Below are positions 1 through 11,449 of a DNA stretch of 64,000 bases, one piece after another (positions within the stretch are counted from its first letter, which is position 1; every line of letters starts with the position of its first letter). Location of the stretch: the NCBI GenBank assembly GCA_948144175.1, contig CANXME010000244.1:372001-436000 (forward strand), in the 5' to 3' direction. This DNA is from Closterium sp. NIES-65. Lineage: Eukaryota > Streptophyta > Zygnematophyceae > Desmidiales > Closteriaceae. Below the pieces are notes generated by a model. The model was not told the origin of the DNA, ran no database searches, and worked only from the letters and a program-made list of their open reading frames with translations. Both the position numbers and the translations under genes were made by a program.

Positions 1-2
1 AT

Positions 3-1592
3 GCACCAGACATCCTGACTCCTCGATCGTACGCTGAGGCGATCGAGGGTCCCTACTCCTCTCAGTGGCTGTCAGCCATGGACGCACAGATGGCTTCTTG
101 GAAGTCCACAGGCACCTATGTTGACGAGGTTCCCCCACCTGGGGCGAACATCGTCAGTGGCATGTGGATTTTCATGGTGAAGCGGCTGCCGGGCTCTCCG
201 CCTGTCTTCAAGGTGCGTTACGTGGCTCGAGGCTTCAGTCACCGGCGGGGAGTTGACTACTTTCAGACCTTCTCTCCCACCCCAAAGATGACCACTCTTC
301 GGGTGCTGCTGCACATAGCCGCTCAGCGCGACTACGAGTTTCACTCTCTTGACTTCAGCACAGCTTTCCTGCAGGGCAGCCTGCACGAGGAGATCTGGCA
401 GCGCTGCCCACCTGGCTTCACTAGGTCGTTTCCTCCTGGTACCCAGTGGAGCCTCTGGCGGCCAGTCTACGCTCTCCGCCAGGCGCCCGGTGAGTGGCAC
501 GATACACTGAGGACTACTCTTGCGGCTCTTGGGTTTGCTCCTTCTACAGCCAGCCCGTTGTTGTTTCTGCGCACCAACACCTCTCTGCCGCCATTCTACA
601 TCCTCGTGTACGTCGAGGACTTGGTCTTTGCCACTGCTGACACTGCTGGACTTGCCCACGTGAAGTCCGAGCTCCAGAAAAAACGCACGTGCACAGACCT
701 GGGTGAACTGCGCAGCTACCTTGGCTTGCTGATCACCCGGGACAGAGCACAGCGCACCATTACCCTGACTTAGTCACACATGGTGCAGCAGGTCCTTCAG
801 CGCTTCGACTTCACGTACTCCTCGCCTCAGGCCACTCCTCCGTATACACGCCACTCGCTCTCAGCTCTACCTTCGGATGAGTCCGTAGAGCCGAGTGGCC
901 CGTACCCAGAGCTTGTTGGCTGCCTCTTGTACCTGATGACCTGCACACGACCTGACCTTGCATACCCTCTTAACATCTTGCCACGCTATTTTGCTCATGG
1001 GAGACACCGACCAGAGCATATGGCTGCAGCGAAGAGGGTGTTGCGCTACTTGTGCAATACGTCAAGCATGGAGCTAGTTCTTGGAGGGCGACGTCGAGTG
1101 GTCCTCACAGGTCACGCAGACGCTTCTTGGGCTGATAACTAGGCTACGCAGCGGTCGTCACAGGGTTACACCTTCAGCCTTGGTTCCGGCTCTGTTTCGT
1201 GGCGGTCTACCCGCTCGTCTTCTGTTCTTGGCTCCAGTTGTGAGGCCGAGATCTACGCGGGGGCCATGGCTGCACAGGAGTTACGCTGGCTCAACTTCCT
1301 GTTGACTAACCTAGGAGAGGCGCCTCGTTTGCCTCCAGTTCTGTACGTAGACAACAAGGCCATGTTGGCCTTGTATTGGGAGCACAGACTGGAGCACAGA
1401 ATGAAGCACATTGCTCTTCGCTACTTCCTTGCTCGTGAGCTGCAGCAGCGTGGTTAGCTGCGCCTTGCTTACGTGGCCTCTGAGGCCAACACTGCTCATA
1501 TCTTTACCAAGGCACTTCCGCCTGGTGATCATCAGCGTTTCTGTACGATGTCTGGTCTTGTGCCTACATGGCCCCACTTGCTCACTTCTTGA
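3..1592 (+). pseudogene. Cop1 pol fragment: reverse transcriptase and RNase H, broken
   Basis: One reading frame (3, 6, 9...) runs across the whole segment and encodes the copia RT fingers (MDAQMASWKSTGTY), palm, and RNase H ending in HLLTS-stop at 1590-1592. Three in-frame stops break it: TAG at 771-773, 1140-1142 and 1455-1457, each where sister copies carry a glutamine codon. The RT catalytic YVDD is changed to YVED (about 609-620), so the enzyme would be inactive even without the stops. RNase H keeps DASWADN, CEAEIYA and YVDNKA. Overlapping short frames elsewhere are shadows. It is a dead copy of the Cop3/Cop4 type of pol. Confidence 0.9.
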
Positions 1593-1789
1593 CCTTGCTT
1601 GTACTGTGATCTTTCTATACCTGCACTTGCTTGTTTACATTTATATATGATCTTGCACGTGAACTGGCCTTTTGGCCTTGCTCTTGTGCTCGGATTGTGT
1701 GGTGACGTTGTGATCCACCCTGAGCTTGCTTTGCTTTGGTTGACTGGTTTTGTGACCTCTTGTTCTCCCCCACTTTGCCTATAGGGGTG

Positions 1790-1915
1790 TGTCAAACTCA
1801 TATGCTATAGTCTGTATAGGCTGTAGTGGGGTAGACAATATGGGGTACAACACTTCTAGGTTTTCCTACTTGTACCCACCTGCTTGCTAGTTCATTCTTT
1901 CCTCATTTCTTCACA
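1790..1915 (+). repeat. Cop1 3' LTR
   Basis: The repeat opens with TGTCAAAC directly after a short purine run and ends with TTCACA. It is 126 bp and pairs in family with the LTR at 25204-25329. The core (GGCTGTAGTGGGGTA and a GGGTACAAC block) is shared by every LTR of the main copia group in the window. Confidence 0.88.
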
Positions 1916-2313
1916 AGCTGTGCCAGTCTTTCTGGCAATTCGTTCGTGACAAGCGGCGTGAGCGCGGCATCGAAACCCGCTGGATTATCAACGCTGACCA
2001 GACGCCGCTGTGGCTGGAGATGCCCGCCACGAATACTCTGGACGAGACGGGCGTTTGCTCAGTGCCCATTAGGAGCGGGGGCTACTAGAAGGAGCGCGTG
2101 AACGTGATGCTGGAGTGCACGGCGGACGGCGAGAAGTTCAAGCAGTGGGTCGTTTTCAATTGCAAGATGGTGCCGAAGGGTGACTTCCCGCCTGGTAAGA
2201 AGACACCACCGTCAGCAGATGTTTGGCTTTCCAGTCGTGATAATAACGACCATTTCTTGGCTACCTGTGATATCGCAGATATGGTCGTGGCAGTGCACCC
2301 AAACGGCTGGATG
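1916..2313 (+). pseudogene. pogo/Tigger-like DDE transposase pseudogene, part 1
   Basis: The translation from 1915 in frame 1 gives WIINADQTPLWLEMPATNT, then IRSGGY-stop-KERVNVMLECTADG and VVFNCKMVPKGDFPP, the hallmark first-aspartate region (NADQTP) of DDE_1 (pogo/Tigger/jerky) transposases. A TAG at 2086-2088 replaces the usual glutamine. A probable 84-bp GT-AG intron spans 2195-2278; after removal the text runs PPDMVVAVHPNGWM. The frame stops at the NA1 insertion and resumes at 10639 in the same codon context (NGWM|DINVVM), which shows the two parts were once one gene. The N-terminal DNA-binding domain is not present; Cop1 abuts the left end. Confidence 0.82.
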
Positions 2314-2453
2314 TGTCACAGTTAGCAGGCAGAAACAGAATTGAAGAAAGGAGGAGTTTCACTAGCAGCAGTTGGGATACATATAGCAAACCCTAACTGG
2401 GTTGTACCCGCTATAGAGCACCCCACTACTGGCTAGATTATAACATTCTGACA
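2314..2453 (-). repeat. NA1 3' LTR
   Basis: On the minus strand it begins TGTCAGAATG after the run CTATGGGGGTG and ends GTGACA. It is 140 bp, the same length as its partner at 10499-10638, with few differences. Confidence 0.88.
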
Positions 2454-2918
2454 CACCCCCATAGCCAAAGTGGGGTGTAATCAGCACAATGAGTAGGCAT
2501 TGCAGAAGTTCACAATAATAAGCAAAACTAGAGGTAATCACAGCGGGCAAGTGAGGAGGAGGAGAAACTGTGGAAGGAGAGAAGATGGGAGGCAACGACT
2601 TAAGCTGCAGAGGCACGGGCAAACGAGCGGCTGACTCAGTGGCTACCAAAGCAAGGGCGACGGACTACTGGAGTGACTGGCTCCGCGGCGAAGACGAGCG
2701 GCAGGAGCAATGGACCCACTGGCGACCGGTACAACAGGCTCGCTGGCTACCGAAGCAAGGGCGGCGGACTATAGGCGCTGCAGGCGACACGACAGCTACC
2801 TCCACACAACCTCATCCAACTGACCCACACCCTTGACACACACCCCCTGCTGAACCCCTAACTCCACTCCCACGTCACCCCCCTATCGCCATTCCCCTCG
2901 ACTCCCACACCTCCAACC

Positions 2919-3050
2919 TGTTGAAATGAACGAACAGGAATGATTGAACTAACAGTGAAATCAGTACACGTACCTAGCCCTAGAATTGTGTACCCCCTAT
3001 AGGCTAACCCAGTGTAGCCTAAACAAGCACAACATATATAATGTTTGACA
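2919..3050 (-). repeat. Cop2 3' LTR
   Basis: On the minus strand it runs TGTCAAACATTATATATG... to TTTCAACA, 132 bp. It differs from the 5' copy at 9964-10095 at a handful of positions, so the insertion is older than Cop4. Confidence 0.88.
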
Positions 3051-3291
3051 CACCCCCTTAGGCGAAGTGGGGGAGAACTAGGGGTCACAAGACCAGTCAA
3101 GGCAACGCAAGGCAAAACAAGCTCAGGGTGGATCTCAAGGATACCACACAAATTCCGAGCACAAGCAAGTGGTCACAAGACCAGTTCACATGCAGGTTTA
3201 TAATAGAACAAGAGGTACAATGATCACAACCTAACAAGAGTAAACATGCAGGTATATATATATATATACAGAGATCACAGTACAAACAGAC

Positions 3292-6200
3292 TCAAGGAGT
3301 AAGCAAGTGAGGTCCAGTAGGCACAAGGCCTAGAAGGGTGCAAAAGCGCAAATGATCACAAGGCTGAAGCGCCTTGGTGAACACATCAGCAGTGTTGGCC
3401 TCAGAGGCCACGTAACGCAAACGAAGCTGACCACGCTGCTGCAGCTCTCGAGCAAGGAAGTAGCGCAGAGCAATGTGCTTAGTTCTGTGCTCCAGTCTGT
3501 GCTCCTGACACAAGGCAATGGCTGCCTTGTTGTCGACGTACAGCACTGGAGGAGAACGAGGCCGCTCTCCAATGTCGGTCAGCAAGTAGGTGAGCTAGTG
3601 TAGCTCCTGGGCCGCCATGGCTGTGGCATAGATCTCAGCCTCACAACTGGAGCTGAGAACAGAAGAAAAGCGAGCAGAACGCCAAGAAACTGAACCAGAG
3701 CCAAGACTGAAGGTGTAACCCTAAGACTACCGCTAAGTAGCCTTGTCATCTGCCCAAGAAGCGTCTGAGTGCCCACTGAGAACAACTGGGTCTCGTCCTC
3801 CAAGCACTAGCCCCATGCCCGACGTACTGCACAAGTAGCGCAACAACCTCTTAGCTGCATCCATGTGCTCCTTCCGGTGACGGCCGGGAGCGACATAGCG
3901 TGCAAGAATGCTAAGAGGGTATGCAAGGTCAGGTCGAGTGCAGGTCATCAGGTACATGAGGCAACCCACAAGCTCTGGATACGGGCCACTCGGCTCTACG
4001 GACTCATCCGAAGGCAGAGCTGAGAGTGAGTGACCGGTAGGCAGAGGAGTGGGCTGAGGCGAGGAGTACGTGAAGCGGAAGCGCTGAAGGACCTGCTGCA
4101 CCATGTGTGACTGACTCAAGGTGATGGTGCGGCGTGCTCTGTCTCGGGTGATCCGCAAGCCAAGATAGCTTGTCACTTCACCCAGCTCTGTGCACGTGTG
4201 TCTCTTCTGCAACTCCGACTTCACGTGGGCGAGTGCCGCAGTTTCAGCAGTGGCAAAGACCAAGTCGACGACGTACACGAGGATGTAGAACGGCGGCAAT
4301 GAGGTGTCGGTGCGTAGAAACAGCGACAAGTCAGCAGTAGAAGGCGCGAACCCAAGAGCCGCAAGTGTAGTCCTCAGTGTGTCGTGCCACTAACCGTAGA
4401 CTGGCCGTCGGAGGCTCCACTCGGTACCAGGAGGGAACGACCCAGTGAAGCCAGGTGGGCGGCGCAGCCAGATCTCCTCGTGCAGGCTGCCCTGTAGGAA
4501 AGCAGTGCTGAAGTCAAGAGAGTGGAGCTCGTAGTCACGTTGAGCGTCAACGTGCAGCACAACCCAAAGAGTGGTCATCTTCGGGGTGGGAGAGAAGGTC
4601 TGGAAGAAGTCAACTCCCTCTCGCTGATTGAATCTCGTGCAACGTAACTCGCCTTGAAGACAGGCGGAGACCCCGGCGGCCGCTTCATCCTGAAAATCCA
4701 CATGCCACTGATGATGTTCGCCCTAGGCGGGGGAACCTCGTTGACGTAGGTACCTGTGGACTTCCATGAAGCCATCTCTGTGTCCATGGCTGTCTGCCAC
4801 TGAGAGGAGTAGGGACCGGCCATCGCCTCTACGTAAGAGCGTGGGGTCGGGATGTCTGGTGCATCCGGGTCTCCCTCAGAGGCAACAAGCATGGACACGA
4901 GATGGGGCAAAGCGGCAGCAAAGCACTCAAACTCCTCCTGCCTGTCCTCAAGGACGTCAGTGCCAAGAGCACACTCACCCCCGACGGACGGAGGACAGAC
5001 AGACTCAGACTGAGCAACTAGGCTAGCGGCGTAGTCTAGACGGCAGGTGGCAGCAAAGTCGACAAGCTCAGCAACTAAGGCAGACGCAGCAGCGGAGTCA
5101 ATCGAAGGGTCAGTGACAACAGTAGCCAGGAGACGCATGACAGTAGGACTGGCAGCACGAAGGGAGTCTAACCCCGGGCTAGGAAGAGCAGGAAAAGAGA
5201 GGATGCAGCAGGAGACGGTAGTGGGAAACGCTGTGGAGCAGTGGAAGGACGAAGCGCCATCCGGTGAGTGCCTGGGACAGTAGGAAGACGCTGACGCAGG
5301 ACACGACTACCAGTAAGAGCAGCACGGAAAGGCGACGCACGACGAGACTCAGGCAACGCAGGACGAGACTCTGGCTCACGACACTAAGCAAGACCTCCAG
5401 TCGGACCAGTGTAAGGAGCAGGACCAGGGAGAGAGGAGGCAGACGGTAGCTGCGACTGCAGCTGGATAGACGGAGGACACCCTAAGGAGGGAGGAGGACA
5501 AGGAGGAGGGAGCTGACCAAGAACTTGCTGAAGGAGCGGAACGAAGTACGGCCGCGGCCGTGGAGCGACTCCAGACCCAACAGAGACACCAGCGCCAGGG
5601 TCCTCAGCACCAGCAGCAGCTCCAACTCCCGGGTCCTCAGCACCAGCAGCACCTCCAACGCCCTACTCCACAGCACCAGCAGCAGCACCAGCGCCAGGGT
5701 CCTCAGCACCAGCAGCAGCTCCAACGCCCGGGTCCGCAGCACCAGCAAGAGCTCCAACGCCCAGATCCTCAGCACCAGGAGCAGCTCCAACGCCCGGGTC
5801 CTCAGCACCAGCACCAGCTCCAGCGCCCGGGTCCTCAGCACCAGCCGTAGCTCCAACGCCCAGGTACGCAGCACCAGAAGTAGCTCCAACCGCTGGGGCC
5901 ACAGTACCAGCAGCACCAGTAGAGTCTCCAATACCAGCAGCACCACCAGCAGCAGCGGGGTCAGCGACACCAGGCGCGCCACTCCAAAGAGTGCAACGCC
6001 ACTCGTACCACTCACGGATCTGCTCACGGGAGGGGAGCTCCCGACTAGGAGGAGAAGCACTAGCACCAGTCCCAGTAGTACGCCTGGCTCCAGAGGTACC
6101 TCTCCTGAGGCTGCAGTACTGTAAGTACCACTCACGCAGCTGCTCCGAGGAGAGGGCTCCTCCAGGTGTAGGACTCCCAGGCTCAACACCTCCAGACTCA

Positions 6201-9200
6201 GAACCCCCAGACGCCGGACTCTGCGGCTCAGCACCCCCAGGCTCAGTACCCCCAGGCTCAGCACCCCCAGGCTCCGCACCCCCAGGCTCCGCACCCCCAG
6301 GCTCAGCACCCCCAGGCTTCGCACCCCCAGGCTCCGCACCCCCAGGCTCAGCACCCCCAGGCTCCGCACCCCCAGGCTCCGCACCCCCAGGCTCTGCACC
6401 CCCAGGCTCCGCACCCGCAGCAGGACGAGAGTCAACAGCTATCTCAACAGGCTCAACCAGGTCTACCTGAGACACACCTGAGGGAGCGGCACCCTGAGGG
6501 GGGAGGGGGTCTACGACAGCAGCACCTGGCGCGAGGAAGCGAGGCGGGGGGGGGGGAGCGGGGTAGTGCGGTAGGGGAAGAGGCGGTAGTAGGGGACGGA
6601 CTCGTCAAAAGTGACGTCTTGGGAGGGCAAGACTCGGCGCGAGGTGGCGTGGTAAAACTGCCAACCAGGCGCGTCCGGGACAAAGCCGAGGAAGACGCAG
6701 GGAACAGCACGGGAGGAGAGCTTGTCCGCAGACGTATCGCAGACAAAGGCTCGAGATCCCCAGACCTGGAAACGCGACGCATCGCCAACTTCCCCCGTCC
6801 ACAGCAGTGTGGGCGAGGTCTCCGGCAAGAAGACACGGGGCCAGAGGTTGAGCTGATGTGCAGCGTACCGAACCGCAAACGGCCACAGAAAGTGGGGGGC
6901 AGCCGCATGGATCAAGGAGGTACGGGCGACCTCCAATGCGGCGCTCCGCAATCCCATTTTGTTGTGGAGAGGCTTGAAGCGTGAACCACTGCTCAATGCC
7001 GTGCTCAGCACAGTAGGCTCCCAAGAGGTCGGAGGAGAACTCACCACCTCTGCCAGAGTGCAAGCGCAGGACAGGAAAGTCCGAGTGGAAACGCTCGCTG
7101 AGCTGGAGACGGGCTCTGCGGATCCAAGGGATCAAGACATCAGGGACCTCACCCTTGTTGCGCAAGGGGAAGACCGTGGTGTAGCGCGAGTAGTCCTCAA
7201 CAACTATCAAGAAGTACCTCTCCTGACCCTGACCACGAACGCGGGCTAGGCCCCACACGTCCATGTGGAGCGTCTGCAAGGGAGCAGTCATCGGGGGAAA
7301 CGAGGAGAAGTGAGGAGTGGCGCGCTGCCACCCCTCGACATAGGGAAGACAGGGAGGAGCAGGTGAGGGAGGGAGGGGAGGTAGGACCCTGGGAAGGCCA
7401 GAGACAAGTTACCGGAGTGCATGGCACGAAGCCGCTGCAGAGACGGGTGGCCAAGGCGGTGGTGCCAGAGGACAGTCTCGTGTGCCAGAGAGCGACACGA
7501 GCAGGGGGGCGACAGCTGACCTGACGCGGACGCAGACGCAGACGCAGCAACCTGAGGGGACTCAGTGGTCAGTGTGTACAGGTCCTACCCTGGCTGCCGA
7601 GTGAAGGTAGCCAAGTGACGGCCCGTACGAGCACACGTGCAGTGTGTCACTCGCTCGTAGGCACGGATGAACTGGTGAACACCCCCGTCCTGGAGCGCAC
7701 ATCCTGCCACCAAGTTCGTAGAGAACAAAGGGAGGTGGAGACCTGACAGTGTGCCCGACGGGACCACAGGACAGGGGAGGCCAGTGGAGGAGGTCACAAT
7801 GACCGGACCCCCAGAGGGGTCAGCTAGGGAGACAGCAACTGGCCGAGCAAGGGCTGTGCGGTCACGAAAGAAGTAGCGAGAAGCACCTGAGTCCAGTGTG
7901 AAGGTGTGCAGTACTGCAGTCGACTCAGTACCAGGGGGGGCATACGCACAAGCACCTAGAGCAGCTGCCTCACGAGCACCTCGGGTAGCAGACAGGCGAG
8001 TACCTGGAGCGGCAGACGCACTAGTCCTAATGCCCGGGTCGGGCGGCACACACAGGTACTCAGCACCCTCTCCACTAGTAGACATCACATACATAGCAGT
8101 GAGAATAGCATCAAAGTCTAGAGCATAGATATCAATCCCCTTCTTCAGGAGATCAACCCAGCGGGGCAGCTCAGTGGCCTGAGGGAACTGAACACGCCAA
8201 GCGTCGTTGAGAAAAGCGAAGCAGCGCTGTGTGGCGTGCAGTCCCCCACACGGCTGACCAGTGCGGTCACCAGTGCGAATGACGTACGTGCAGCTAGCCA
8301 CCCCCCCCCCCCCCCTCCGTGCTGAGAGTACCACTCACGGACGGAGTGTGCTGCTGGCCCTGGCCACCGCCAGCGCCTCCATGACCACCACCGCCGCCGC
8401 CGCCACCTCCTCGACCACCCCAACCCCTGCCGCCGCCGCGTCTACCGCCACCCCCACCACCGCCTCCGCCCTTGCCAACTCCCCCGCCGCTGCCGCCACC
8501 ACCCCCACCGCTGCCACCGCCCCCACCAGCGCCTCCCCTGCCGTCACCGCCACCGCCCTTGCCCCCTTTGCCCTTGTCGCTGCGACGCGCGCTCGAAGCA
8601 GACGCAGTCCCGACCTTCTCAGCACCAAGGAGGTCGACAGCAGCAGCAGAGGCGACAGAGGGAAGAAGGGGGGAAGGAGAACACTCCTCGAAGAACGGGG
8701 TACGGGGGTCGCCACGAGAGGCACCTACAGCGACTATGCTAGCCTCAGCTGCAAGCAGTTCCTTCTCGAGGAGGGTAATGGTGAGCTCAGTGGGGCAGCG
8801 AGCTAGGAAGTGGTCCCTGACTGAGCGCAGAGTGTCAGGGAGGCGGGTGACTAGGTGGTAGAGAGTGAGCCAGAGCGGGGGTGGGTTCTTGGCAAGGAAC
8901 TCATCAGGCATAGCAGCGCGGAAGCGAGCCTCACTAGTGCGGAGGTGCGTAATGAGGTCAGGGACTACGTGGAAAGAGGCTAAGTCAGGGAACAGGTAGG
9001 GAAGAGAGAGACCGCCTAGTGCGGCAGAGGCCGGTGAGGAGTAGCGGGCAACAATAGCAGTGTACAGTGCCTGTGCAGTCTTGTGCTGCCCAAAGTGCTC
9101 GCGCTCATCTATCGGCAGGGAGTTGCGAATAGCAAAGCGAGCGTGGGCGTCACGAGTCTGCCACTGTGAGCGGGCAGTGCTGTCAGTAGTAGCAGCAGGG

Positions 9201-9346
9201 GCAGTGACATGGCCTAGGGCGTGGTCGTACAGAGAGATGTCGTCCTTGGCAATGAGCTGTAGATAGAGGTGCAGGTCATCTAGCCAGGTGTCAAACTTCA
9301 CTGGGCGGCCCTCAGCATCGAAAGCTAGCACAGGTGGGCTAGCCAT
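3292..9346 (-). pseudogene. Cop2 gag-pol pseudogene
   Basis: The start is ATG at 9346 (MASPPVLAFDAEGRPVKF). Gag runs about 300 residues and ends in a Gly/Arg-rich tract; a C homopolymer at 8301-8315 shifts the frame there. The next frame holds the C-X13-C-X3-H-X4-C motif and the protease (LDSGAS) down to a stop at 7585. Integrase follows with HMDVWG and the QQNGIAE glutamate region, but the second aspartate site reads HSGRGGEF, so a catalytic Asp is lost. Further frameshifts lie near 6960, 6520 and 4580. RT reads YVVDLVFA in place of YVDD. RNase H and the end (HLLTP-stop) are at 3292-3585. It is multiply disabled. Confidence 0.9.
5590..6418 (-). repeat. Coding tandem repeats in the integrase-RT linker of Cop2
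   Basis: Two arrays sit between integrase and RT. At 6216-6418, 15-bp units encode GGAEP repeats on the minus strand. At about 5590-5880, 33-bp units encode an 11-residue repeat with core GVGAxAGAEDP. Equivalent arrays occur in the linkers of Cop3 (22100-22290), Cop4 (30430-30610), Cop5 (42964-43740), Cop8 (54130-54300) and Cop9 (58140-58400), with different copy numbers. Confidence 0.85.
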
Positions 9347-9953
9347 AGGAGCAGTAGGAGCAGCAGTAGGAGTAGGAGGGTGAGACAGGTAGGGCGGCTC
9401 GGACAGTTCGCGCGGCGCGGTTCGGTTCAGGTAGGGCGACGCGGCTCGGGTAGGGCGGCGCGGTTCGGTTTGGGTCGCGCGGCTCGGCTCGGAATGGGCG
9501 GCTCAGTTCGGGTCGCGCGGCTCGGCTCGGTCCTGGAGGGGCTGTGGCGGTCACAGGCCGTTCGGGGCCTCTAGGGGCGAGCGCGGGGCCGTAAGGGGCC
9601 GCTAAGGGCGAGCGCGGGGCCGTTCGGGGCCTGTAGGGGCGAGCGCGGGGCCGTAAGGGGCCGCTAGGGGCGAGTGCGAGGCCGACGAGGGCCTCTAGGG
9701 AGGTGAGCGCGGGGCCGACGGGGCCGTTAGGGGCGATCGCGGGGCCGACGGGGTCGCTAAGGGTCGAGCGCGGGGCCGTAAGGGGCGAGCGCGTGGGCCG
9801 ACGGCGCCTTAAGGGGCGACGCGCAGGTCGCTAAGGGGCGGGTCGTGGGTCGCGGGGCCTTAGGGCGCCGTGAAAAACGAGGTGCCCTAGGGCGCAGTTA
9901 GGTAGGTAGGTAGTGGTGGGCCCTAAAAAAAAACGGTCCTAGCGAAGGACCCG
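9347..9953 (-). repeat. Cop2 leader: GC-rich short-repeat array
   Basis: Between the primer site and gag there is an array of imperfect units built on GGGGCCG plus spacers such as TAAGGGGCCGCTAGGGGCGA (plus strand). I see no protein in it. Leaders of all other copias in the window have the same GGCCCC/GGGGCC core with different spacers. Confidence 0.75.
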
Positions 9954-9963
9954 CTCTATACCA

Positions 9964-10095
9964 TGTTGAAATGAACGAACAGGAATGATTGAACTAACAG
10001 TGAAATCAGTACAAGTACCTAACCCTAGAATTGTGTACCCCCTACAGGCTAACCCACTGTAGCCTAAACAAGCACAACATATATAATGTTTGACA
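9964..10095 (-). repeat. Cop2 5' LTR
   Basis: It pairs with 2919-3050 (132 bp each). The minus-strand end AACA is followed at once by TGGTATAGAGC, the primer site. Confidence 0.88.
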
Positions 10096-10498
10096 CATCC
10101 CCCTCAGCAGCAGCTGGAAAACGAACGAGCAGGGGGGCGCGCGCGGCTTCCCAGGGCGCCGCAACGGACGGGCGGGGGGCGCGCGCAGCTCCCCAGGGCG
10201 CCGCGACGAGCAGGGCAGGGGCTGCGCGCAGGTCCCCAAGGCCGCGCGACGGGCAGACGGGCCGCGCGCGGCCTGCAGACCCGTGCACGGCCTGCAAAGC
10301 GACGCGACGGGAAGGGCGGGGGGCTGCGCGCGGGTTCCCCACGGTAGGAAACTGCCGCGCGCCTCGGGGTGCACGGCGGGCTGAGAAGAAGGTGTCGTAC
10401 GCCACGGGGGGTGCAACAGACAGAGTAGCAGCGGAAGCAGTTAGGTGGTGGACCCACCCACATGATCGACCCAAGGGGGTCGACCTGCTCTGAAACCA

Positions 10499-10638
10499 TG
10501 TCATAGTTAGCAGGCAGAAACAGAATTGAAGAAAGGAGGAGTTTCACTAGCAGCAGTTGGGATACATATAGCAAACCCTAACTGGGTTGTACCCGCTATA
10601 GAGCACCCCACTACAGGCTAGATAATAACATTCTGGCA
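10499..10638 (-). repeat. NA1 5' LTR
   Basis: It is 140 bp, begins TGCCAGAATG on the minus strand (TGTCA in the partner), ends ATGACA and is followed by the primer site TGGTTTCAGAGC. Confidence 0.88.
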
Positions 10639-11285
10639 GGATGGACATCAACGTCGTCATGCGCTGGCTCGAGGAGTGCGTCAAGCCCTTCATCCGGCCT
10701 CGGTTCGGCAGGCAGGCGAGGAGTGCCATGGTCGTCCTTGACTCCTACCGCGGTCATCTCACGGATGAAGTGAAGGAGAAGTTCGTCGACCTCGCATCGT
10801 TCTGGCAGTGAACCCGTCGAGCTGTACGGCGGAGGTACAGCCCCTCGACGTCTCGAAGAACAAGTCCTTCAAAGCAAGCATCCGCCAGCAGTACCAGACC
10901 TGGTTTGAAGAGGACGGCCAGGAGCGGCTGACGCCTGCAGGTAAGAACCCCACCGTTGATCCCTAGTTGGCTGCTTCGTTTCCCGGTGTATACTATGCTA
11001 ACATCATCTCCCACACTCTGACTTGTGGTGCAGGGAACATCAAGAAGCCGCCCCCTGCGGTGGTGCTCAGGTGGATCTCGCGGGCCTGGAAGGTCGTGCC
11101 ACCAGAGCTGATCAAGAAGGTTCCTCACCTGTGGCATCAGCAACGCGCTTGATGGCAGTGAGGAAAACCTTGCCATGGCGCACAGGCGCAGCCAGCTGAC
11201 CCACGAGGTCGACGTCGATGACGAGATCGTCGCCAACGGCTTCTTTGGCAACAACTACGAGGAGCCGGAGTCTGACGACGAGTAG
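10639..11285 (+). pseudogene. pogo/Tigger-like DDE transposase pseudogene, part 2
   Basis: Directly after the GGATG duplication the text continues the DDE_1 fold: MDINVVMRWLEECVKPF, the second catalytic site VVLDSYRGHL, and the third, QPLDVSKNKSFK. A single-base frameshift lies near 10790 (FVDLASFWQ-stop in the first frame, IVLAVNPSSCTAEVQPLD in the next). A probable 93-bp intron at 10941-11033 has GTAAGA, a CTAAC branch-like site and CAG. A second frameshift near 11117 precedes FLTCGISNALDGSEEN, typical of the family's C-terminus, and the stop is TAG at 11283-11285. With the stop in part 1 this copy cannot make a transposase. Confidence 0.82.
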
Positions 11286-11449
11286 ATTTTAGGTTAGGGG
11301 TGTAATTCTTAATGTGTAGTGAGATTAGTGGTAGAGAGGCATGTGTAGAATTCATGTTAGTGTAGGTAATTATGTTTAGATTAAAAAAAATAGTGGAAAG
11401 ACTACCCCCTGGGGGAAGGGATGCGCTTATAAAAAGTACAAGCATTCTA

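Larger units (their letters stand above)
1..1915 (+). mobile_element. Cop1: Ty1/copia element, 3' half (5' part lies outside the window)
   Basis: The element enters from the left edge and ends in an LTR at 1790-1915. It holds the reverse transcriptase and RNase H part of a copia pol, a 3' untranslated stretch of about 200 bp, a short purine run and the LTR. The LTR matches that of Cop3 (25204-25329) in sequence and in length (126 bp each), so the two belong to one family. It lies directly against the DDE transposase pseudogene that starts at 1916, which it probably invaded. The 5' target duplication cannot be checked because the left end is missing. Confidence 0.9.
2919..10095 (-). mobile_element. 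Cop2: full-length but decayed Ty1/copia element nested in NA1
   Basis: LTRs of 132 bp lie at 2919-3050 and 9964-10095. The flanks are CAACC (2914-2918) and CATCC (10096-10100), a target duplication with one mismatch. The primer site follows the 5' LTR (minus TGGTATAGAGC, ending at 9963). A leader of GC-rich short repeats spans about 9347-9950 and the gag start codon is at 9346. LTR and Gag type match Cop5 (39006 onward), not Cop3/Cop4. It inserted into NA1 after NA1 had inserted into the DDE transposase gene. Confidence 0.9.
2314..10638 (-). mobile_element. NA1: non-autonomous LTR element, itself split by Cop2
   Basis: The element is bounded by 140-bp LTRs at 2314-2453 and 10499-10638 and by a perfect 5-bp target duplication GGATG (2309-2313 and 10639-10643). 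Without the nested Cop2 its own length is about 1.15 kb: 5' LTR, primer site (minus TGGTTTCAGAGCAGG, 10484-10498), a GC-rich leader (10096-10483), a 3' untranslated part (2454-2918) and the 3' LTR. I see no protein of a retroelement in these parts. NA2 (35896-37424) has the same plan and similar LTR, leader and 3' end, so both belong to one TRIM/SMART-like family that would depend on enzymes from copia relatives. Confidence 0.88.

Noticed and set aside
10484..10498. tRNA gene at the primer-site motifs
   Set aside because: Only the 3'-end complement is present and no cloverleaf can be folded; these are primer-binding sites.
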